Source: Paenibacillus cremeus (lineage in GTDB: Bacteria > Bacillota > Bacilli > Paenibacillales > NBRC-103111). From it: DNA of 64,000 nucleotides. The DNA is taken from assembly GCF_007786445.1 (NCBI RefSeq), contig NZ_VNJI01000023.1:38490-102489 (forward strand), read 5' to 3'. The notes under the pieces are model-generated. The model made no database searches and was not told where the DNA came from. It saw nothing but the letters and a program-made list of their open reading frames with translations. Positions 59,542 through 64,000 of this stretch are shown here, piece after piece; position 1 is the stretch's first letter, and every line of letters starts with the position of its first letter. A program made the position numbers and the translations under genes.

Positions 59542-62331
59542 TCAGCCCGTATTGCGAAGACCTGCGGCAATGCCGTTAATCGTAAGAAGCACCTCGCGCA
59601 GCATGAGTGCATCGTCATCGCCTTGATCGCGAAGCGCGCGCAGCTCTTGCAGCATTTTAACTTGCATATAGCTAAGTGGATCAACGTAAGGGTTACGGAG
59701 ACGAATCGACTCTTGAATGACCGGTACGTTATCCAAAATCTCCTGCTGCCCTGTGATCATCAGAATCAGCTCGGAGGTCCGCTGGTATTCCTCTTGGATC
59801 AAGTTGAAAATCCGCTCGGCAATACCTTGATCCTGAATCATGCTGCCATATTCCTTGGCGATGAGCAGATCCGCTTTGGCGAGTGCCATCTGCAGATTGT
59901 CGATCAGCGACGAGAAGAAGGACCAGTTCTTATACATATCCTTCATAACACTCAGATGCTCAGGGTTTTGCTGGTAGTAGCTGTAGAGTCCAGATCCGGC
60001 TGCATACCACGCAGGCAGCAGATACCGGCTTTGCGTCCACGCAAACACCCATGGGATGGCGCGAAGATCCTCGAACCGATCGCTATTTTTCCGCTTGGAA
60101 GGACGGGAACCGATGTTGAGCTCTCCAATCTCCGGCAGCGGCGTAGATTCTTTGAAGAAGGTCAAGAAATCCGGATCGCGGAATATCAGGTCTTGATACT
60201 TCTGCTGAGCACTTTCAGAAATCCCGACCATAATGTCTTCATACTCTGGCTGATCCGCACTCGTTTGCGGGTTACGCGCCCAGAGCGCACTCGTGATCAA
60301 GGCCGATGTAGCCTGCTCCAGGGAGCGATAAGCAATCCCCTTCATGGAGTAACGGGAAGAGAGTACCTCGCCTTGCTCCGTGATCTTGATGCCTCCACCG
60401 ATCGTATCGGCAGGCTGTGCCATAATACTGCGGTTCAGCGGCATGCCGCCGCGACCTAAAGCACCGCCGCGACCGTGGAAAAACTTCAGCTTCACATCAA
60501 AAGGCTTAGCTGCAGCCGTAATGCTGCGAAGCGCTACACGAAGCTCCCAGTTCGCCGTAATCACGCCGCCGTCCTTATTGCTATCCGAATACCCCAGCAT
60601 AATTTCTTGCAGGTGATTCGTGCTATTTAAGCTGTTCCGGTAGGCCGGAATCTGGAAGAGCGTCGACATAATCTCCGGTGCTGCATGCAAGTCGTCGATC
60701 GTTTCAAACAGCGGTACCGACTGCAGCGTGCAGGTTACGGATCCGTCTGCATTGTGCAAGTACAGTCCAGCTTCTTTAGCGAATACGAGCACTTCAAGAA
60801 GGTCACTAGCCCCTTGCGTCATACTGATCAGATAGCTGGAGATACACGCACGACCAAACTCTTGTTGTGCCTTTTGAATAATCCGGTACACATCGAGACA
60901 TTCTCTTGTATTCTCCGAATAGCTCAAGTAGGACGAAGTGATCGGTCTTGGATCGTTCAAAAGATTCGTAAGCAGCTCAATCTTCTGCTGTTCAGCCAAC
61001 TCCGCGTAGTTTTCGCAGATGCTCATTTTCGCCAAAATCTCGGTCATCGCCGATTCATGCTCTTTACTGTGCTGACGCACATCCAGAGTGGCCAGGTGGA
61101 AGCCGAAGAGCTCCACTTGACGGATCATCTTCGCGATATGTGAGTCCGCAATGAAATCAGCAAAATGATTCCGCAAGCTGCGCTCAATCACTTTCAAATC
61201 TTCTATCAACTCGTTAGGGCTGTTGTATTTCTGGGTGCTCGGCACATTCGGGTTGGCCGTATTTTGAATCTTGCCGATCATATATTTTACTTTGATCCGG
61301 TATGGCTCTTTCTCGTTGCGCAACAGGTCATCAGAACGAAGATCGATATTTTCTCTATCCGTTTGAATAGAGTCCAGCAGCTCTGACGTCACTTCCACAA
61401 TGCTCTTGCTGAAGCTCATATGCTCCATCAGATCATGAAGCAGCTCCTCGTATTTATCCAGAGCCAGCTTCCGGTGCATCGTCAGCGTTTCCCAGGTGAT
61501 ATTCGATTTTACCGAAGGGTTACCGTCACGGTCCCCGCCAATCCATGAACCGAATTTCAGGAACGTAGGTACATGCCAAGCTTCTTCCGGATAGTACTTG
61601 TCCAAACAGCGCTCTAGCTCCTGATACACTTGCGGCAGAACATCAAATAGCGTCTCGTCAAAATAGTACAGCCCGTTGTTCACTTCGTCGATAACCGTTG
61701 GTTTACGGTCACGGAGCTCGTCAGTCTGCCAGAGCGTAATGACTTCACCAAGCAATTGCTCACGCAGCTGTTCTCTTTCCCGGAACGTCAGGTTCGGGTT
61801 ATCCAGCTCCATCACGCGGTTCGCAATGCGTTGATGGATGTCGAGCACCGCGCGGCGAGTAGCTTCCGTCGGATGCGCCGTCATAACCAGCTCCAGCGAG
61901 ATTCCTTGGAGAATGCCTTGTACCTCATCCGCATTGATATTCTGCGATTTGAGGCCGCGTACAACGTCTTCGATAGAACCCGGCTGCACATTCTCTCCAG
62001 CAGTTCTTTCATAGTCGCGCTTCCGGCGAATCCGGTGGTTCTGCTCAGCAATATTAATCAGCTGAAAATAGATCGCGAACGCCCGAATCACCTGATGGCG
62101 GATCTCAGGATCCAACCCACTTACCGTGTCTTTAAACTCCGCATACATTTCAGGTGTGTACTGTGCGCGCAGCGATTTACTCATCTCTCTAATTTTCTCT
62201 ACGATGGTAAACAGCGCGTTACCGCCTTGATGAACCAATACCTCGCCCAGAATATGCCCCAGAAACCGAACATCTCTACGAAGCAGATTGTTGGACGTGC
62301 TTTTGTTAATGATGCTGACTGAATCCGACAT
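59542..62331 (-). CDS. ppc: Phosphoenolpyruvate carboxylase
   Basis: PEPC adds bicarbonate to PEP to give oxaloacetate, refilling the citric acid cycle. The catalytic His is in VMTAHPTEATRR (near residue 151), the second conserved block is LGYSDSNKDGGVITANWEL (near 585), and the flexible loop FHGRGGALGRGG is near 630; the C-terminus ends LLTINGIAAGLRNTG as in all PEPC. 929 aa is full length. Bacillus subtilis uses pyruvate carboxylase instead, but Paenibacillus often has both. It stands alone, between sigW and the tRNA cluster. Confidence 0.97.
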   Translation of the reverse strand: MSDSVSIINKSTSNNLLRRDVRFLGHILGEVLVHQGGNALFTIVEKIREMSKSLRAQYTPEMYAEFKDTVSGLDPEIRHQVIRAFAIYFQLINIAEQNHRIRRKRDYERTAGENVQPGSIEDVVRGLKSQNINADEVQGILQGISLELVMTAHPTEATRRAVLDIHQRIANRVMELDNPNLTFREREQLREQLLGEVITLWQTDELRDRKPTVIDEVNNGLYYFDETLFDVLPQVYQELERCLDKYYPEEAWHVPTFLKFGSWIGGDRDGNPSVKSNITWETLTMHRKLALDKYEELLHDLMEHMSFSKSIVEVTSELLDSIQTDRENIDLRSDDLLRNEKEPYRIKVKYMIGKIQNTANPNVPSTQKYNSPNELIEDLKVIERSLRNHFADFIADSHIAKMIRQVELFGFHLATLDVRQHSKEHESAMTEILAKMSICENYAELAEQQKIELLTNLLNDPRPITSSYLSYSENTRECLDVYRIIQKAQQEFGRACISSYLISMTQGASDLLEVLVFAKEAGLYLHNADGSVTCTLQSVPLFETIDDLHAAPEIMSTLFQIPAYRNSLNSTNHLQEIMLGYSDSNKDGGVITANWELRVALRSITAAAKPFDVKLKFFHGRGGALGRGGMPLNRSIMAQPADTIGGGIKITEQGEVLSSRYSMKGIAYRSLEQATSALITSALWARNPQTSADQPEYEDIMVGISESAQQKYQDLIFRDPDFLTFFKESTPLPEIGELNIGSRPSKRKNSDRFEDLRAIPWVFAWTQSRYLLPAWYAAGSGLYSYYQQNPEHLSVMKDMYKNWSFFSSLIDNLQMALAKADLLIAKEYGSMIQDQGIAERIFNLIQEEYQRTSELILMITGQQEILDNVPVIQESIRLRNPYVDPLSYMQVKMLQELRALRDQGDDDALMLREVLLTINGIAAGLRNTG

Positions 62332-62464
62332 GGTTCTCCTCCATCCTAACTTTGCAAGTCAAAAAAACAGTATTTTAAACATTTTAACACAACCTTGGGC
62401 TCCGATGTAGCCCATTTATGCGGTAAAGCGAAAAAAAGTCGAAATTTGTCGCATGCTGTATACA

Positions 62465-62502
62465 AAAATAAGCCCATACGCTATTGGGCGTACAGGCTTA
62501 TC
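62465..62502 (-). terminator. Terminator of the tRNA cluster
   Basis: On minus ATAAGCC-TGTACGC-...-GCGTATG-GGCTTAT, followed by TTTTTG. It closes the second tRNA group after tRNA-Gly(TCC). Confidence 0.9.
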
Positions 62503-62514
62503 TCGTTTCAAAAA

Positions 62515-62584
62515 GCGGGTGATGGGAATCGAACCCACGCTACCAGCTTGGAAGGCTGGAGTTCTACCATTGAACTACACCCGC
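62515..62584 (-). tRNA. tRNA-Gly (anticodon TCC)
   Basis: Acceptor GCGGGTG/CACCCGC and anticodon loop CTTCCAA are visible. 70 nt; the CCA end is not encoded. Confidence 0.95.
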
Positions 62585-62592
62585 AAAATAAG

Positions 62593-62669
62593 TGGTCGGG
62601 ACGACACGATTTGAACATGCGACCCCCTGGTCCCAAACCAGGTGCTCTACCAAGCTGAGCTACGTCCCG
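62593..62669 (-). tRNA. tRNA-Pro (anticodon TGG)
   Basis: Acceptor CGGGACG/CGTCCCG, anticodon loop TTTGGGA with stem CCTGG/CCAGG, CCA encoded. Confidence 0.96.
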
Positions 62670-62724
62670 TTGTTATGAATGCTGCAAGTGTAATCAGGGC
62701 ATGTACTGCTCTGATATGTCTTAA

Positions 62725-62801
62725 TGGCGTGCCCTGAGAGATTCGAACTCCCGACCTTTTGATTCGTAGTCAAACGCTCTATCCGGCTGAGCTAAGGGCA
62801 C
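62725..62801 (-). tRNA. tRNA-Arg (anticodon ACG)
   Basis: Acceptor GTGCCCT/AGGGCAC, anticodon loop CTACGAA, CCA encoded. Confidence 0.96.
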
Positions 62802-62808
62802 AAACTAT

Positions 62809-62883
62809 TGGAGCGGAAGACGGGAATCGAACCCGCGACCCTCGCCTTGGCAAGGCGATGCTCTACCGCTGAGCCACTTCCGC
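62809..62883 (-). tRNA. tRNA-Gly (anticodon GCC)
   Basis: Acceptor GCGGAAG/CTTCCGC, anticodon loop TTGCCAA, CCA encoded. Confidence 0.96.
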
Positions 62884-62921
62884 ATTTTTATCGTCGTTTT
62901 GTTTCAACAGCGACAAGAAAT

Positions 62922-62950
62922 AATATATCACATATTGAGATAAAATGCAA
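62922..62950 (-). promoter_or_regulatory. Internal promoter for the second tRNA group
   Basis: -35 TTGCAT (62945-62950), 17-base spacer, -10 TATATT (62922-62927), directed at tRNA-Gly(GCC). Confidence 0.75.
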
Positions 62951-63025
62951 ATGTTTTTCATAATAAAAATCAAAAAAATTTATCCCTTTAGCTGGCGGCA
63001 GCTATAATAATACTAAATAGTAAGC

Positions 63026-63058
63026 AAAAAACCTTCAACAGCTAACTGTCGAAGGTCT
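63026..63058 (-). terminator. Internal terminator after tRNA-Leu
   Basis: On minus CCTTCGACAG-TTAG-CTGTTGAAGG (one wobble) followed by six T. It ends the transcript from the rRNA operon. Confidence 0.88.
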
Positions 63059-63071
63059 TCCGTCGATCTTA

Positions 63072-63151
63072 TGCGCGTAGAGGGACTTGAACCCCCACGG
63101 TCTCCCGCTAGATCCTAAGTCTAGTGCGTCTGCCAATTCCGCCATACGCGC
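63072..63151 (-). tRNA. tRNA-Leu (anticodon TAG)
   Basis: Acceptor GCGCGTA/TACGCGC, anticodon loop CTTAGGA and a long variable arm, as in class II tRNAs. CCA not encoded. Confidence 0.95.
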
Positions 63152-63174
63152 GCATAAAGGATCTAAAAGAAAAG

Positions 63175-63247
63175 TGAGCCATGTAGGACTCGAACCTACG
63201 ACACCCTGATTAAAAGTCAGGTGCTCTACCAACTGAGCTAATGGCTC
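63175..63247 (-). tRNA. tRNA-Lys (anticodon TTT)
   Basis: Acceptor GAGCCAT/ATGGCTC, anticodon loop CTTTTAA. CCA not encoded. Confidence 0.96.
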
Positions 63248-63252
63248 GTACA

Positions 63253-63327
63253 TGGCTGGGGATCTAGGATTCGAACCTAGGCATGACGGAGTCAAAGTCC
63301 GTTGCCTTACCGCTTGGCTAATCCCCA
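63253..63327 (-). tRNA. tRNA-Gln (anticodon TTG)
   Basis: Acceptor TGGGGAT/ATCCCCA, anticodon loop CTTTGAC, CCA encoded. Confidence 0.96.
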
Positions 63328-63334
63328 GTATGCA

Positions 63335-63410
<76 letters not shown>

Positions 63411-63411
63411 G

Positions 63412-63488
63412 TGGTGGAGGCTGACGGGATCGAACCGCCGACCCTCTGCTTGTAAGGCAGATGCTCTCCCAGCTGAGCTAAGCCTCCA
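63412..63488 (-). tRNA. tRNA-Val (anticodon TAC)
   Basis: Acceptor GGAGGCT/AGCCTCC, anticodon loop CTTACAA, CCA encoded. Confidence 0.96.
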
Positions 63489-63496
63489 TGGGAAAT

Positions 63497-63570
63497 GGTG
63501 ACCCGTAGGGGATTCGAACCCCTGTTACCTCCGTGAAAGGGAGGTGTCTTAACCCCTTGACCAACGGGCC
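63497..63570 (-). tRNA. tRNA-Glu (anticodon TTC)
   Basis: Acceptor GGCCCGT/ACGGGTC, anticodon loop CTTTCAC, CCA encoded. Confidence 0.96.
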
Positions 63571-63576
63571 TTGCAC

Positions 63577-63652
63577 TGGAGCTTCCAACCGGGATCGAAC
63601 CGGTGACCTCATCCTTACCATGGATGCACTCTACCTACTGAGCTATGGAAGC
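63577..63652 (-). tRNA. tRNA-Thr (anticodon GGT)
   Basis: Acceptor GCTTCCA/TGGAAGC, anticodon stem CATCC/GGATG with loop ATGGTAA, CCA encoded. It looks like Met at first sight but the loop position gives GGT. Confidence 0.93.
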
Positions 63653-63653
63653 G

Positions 63654-63729
63654 TGGCTCCCCGAACAGGACTCGAACCTGTGACAACTCGATTAACAGTC
63701 GAGTGCTCTACCAACTGAGCTATCAGGGA
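63654..63729 (-). tRNA. tRNA-Asn (anticodon GTT)
   Basis: Acceptor TCCCTGA pairs with TCGGGGA (one wobble), anticodon loop CTGTTAA, CCA encoded. First tRNA after 5S rRNA. Confidence 0.96.
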
Positions 63730-63740
63730 ATATAATATCC

Positions 63741-63857
63741 GCTTGGCGACGTTCTACTCTCCCAGGACCCTGCGGTCCAAGTACCATCGACGCTGGAAGG
63801 CTTAACGGTCGTGTTCGGGATGGGTACGCGTGGTTCCCTTCCGCCATCATCACCAAA
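63741..63857 (-). rRNA. rrf: 5S ribosomal RNA
   Basis: About 117 nt. Conserved blocks GAACACGACCGTTAAG, GATGGTACTTGG and GGGAGAGTAGAACGTCGCC are seen on minus; the ends TTTGGTGATG and GCCAAGC pair. Confidence 0.95.
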
Positions 63858-63918
63858 CGGATTGTTCAGGATTTGCACCCTGAAAACTGGATTCGAAACA
63901 AAGCTCGCTGAATCGTTT

Positions 63919-64000
63919 TGGATAAGCCCTCGACCGATTAGTATTCGTCAGCTCCACACGTTGCCGCGCTTCCACCCCGAACCTATCTACCTCGTCGTCT
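63919..64000 (-). rRNA. rrl: 23S ribosomal RNA, 3' end (cut by window edge)
   Basis: The last 80 or so bases of 23S on minus: GAGGTAGATAGGTTCGGGG, CGTGTGGAGCTGACGAATAC and TAATCGGTCGAGGGCTTATC are the standard Firmicutes 3' end. The exact 3' end is approximate. Confidence 0.95.

Overview
This 64 kb window looks like a chromosomal segment of a Gram-positive Bacillales bacterium, most likely a Paenibacillus or close relative. The signs are strong AGGAGG-type ribosome binding sites, many TTG and GTG starts, a glmS ribozyme, the Firmicutes gene order sigW-rsiW-cdaA-cdaR-glmM-glmS, a YjcZ-type small protein, LplA/LplB/LplC-type sugar transporters without their own ATPase, and a tRNA cluster behind an rRNA operon. 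Most genes are on the minus strand. The genus is inferred from protein style; no database search was possible.

Layout. 1-61: first codons of glutamate synthase (minus). 601-12905: housekeeping and accessory genes, namely thymidine kinase, a DUF2935 protein, an M29 aminopeptidase, HisC, a HAD-Nudix fusion, an HD hydrolase and a PfkB kinase. This part also holds a decayed SgrR-type gene and a lone integrase-like gene. 13164-16862: glycolate oxidase genes glcD-glcF, divergent from a GntR-family regulator, with a palindrome at the glcD promoter. 16949-21247: a Fur-box-controlled DUF2325 gene, a PhyH/AraC pair, a PatB-type lyase and three tiny genes. 21317-29335: a seven-gene myo-inositol operon, transcribed iolD-E-G-B-C-J-A. 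29562-39771: a LacI-led operon of binding protein, two permeases, three intracellular hydrolases (PHP, endonuclease/exonuclease/phosphatase and GH38-like), and as probable last gene the LacI regulator that sits in front of iolD.

40016-51824 is more accessory: a sugar-type MFS transporter, a DUF5050 protein, an M3 peptidase, an IS3-family element (45200-46474) that split a shared terminator, an ArAE-type exporter, a DHA2-type MFS pump divergent from a VOC gene, a SRPBCC gene with an internal deletion, and a regulator/YhfC-like membrane protease pair. 52034-59328 is the conserved cell-envelope block: amino-sugar synthesis, c-di-AMP synthesis and the SigW/RsiW stress system. 59542-62331 is phosphoenolpyruvate carboxylase. 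62515-64000 holds twelve tRNAs, 5S rRNA and the 3' end of 23S rRNA, all on minus.

The most interesting unit is the coupling of the 29562-39771 operon with inositol catabolism. A transporter, a mannosidase-like enzyme and two phosphoesterase-type hydrolases, next to a complete inositol pathway and possibly co-transcribed with its regulator, suggest uptake and dismantling of a small phosphorylated, inositol- or mannose-containing glycoconjugate. The substrate is inference only.
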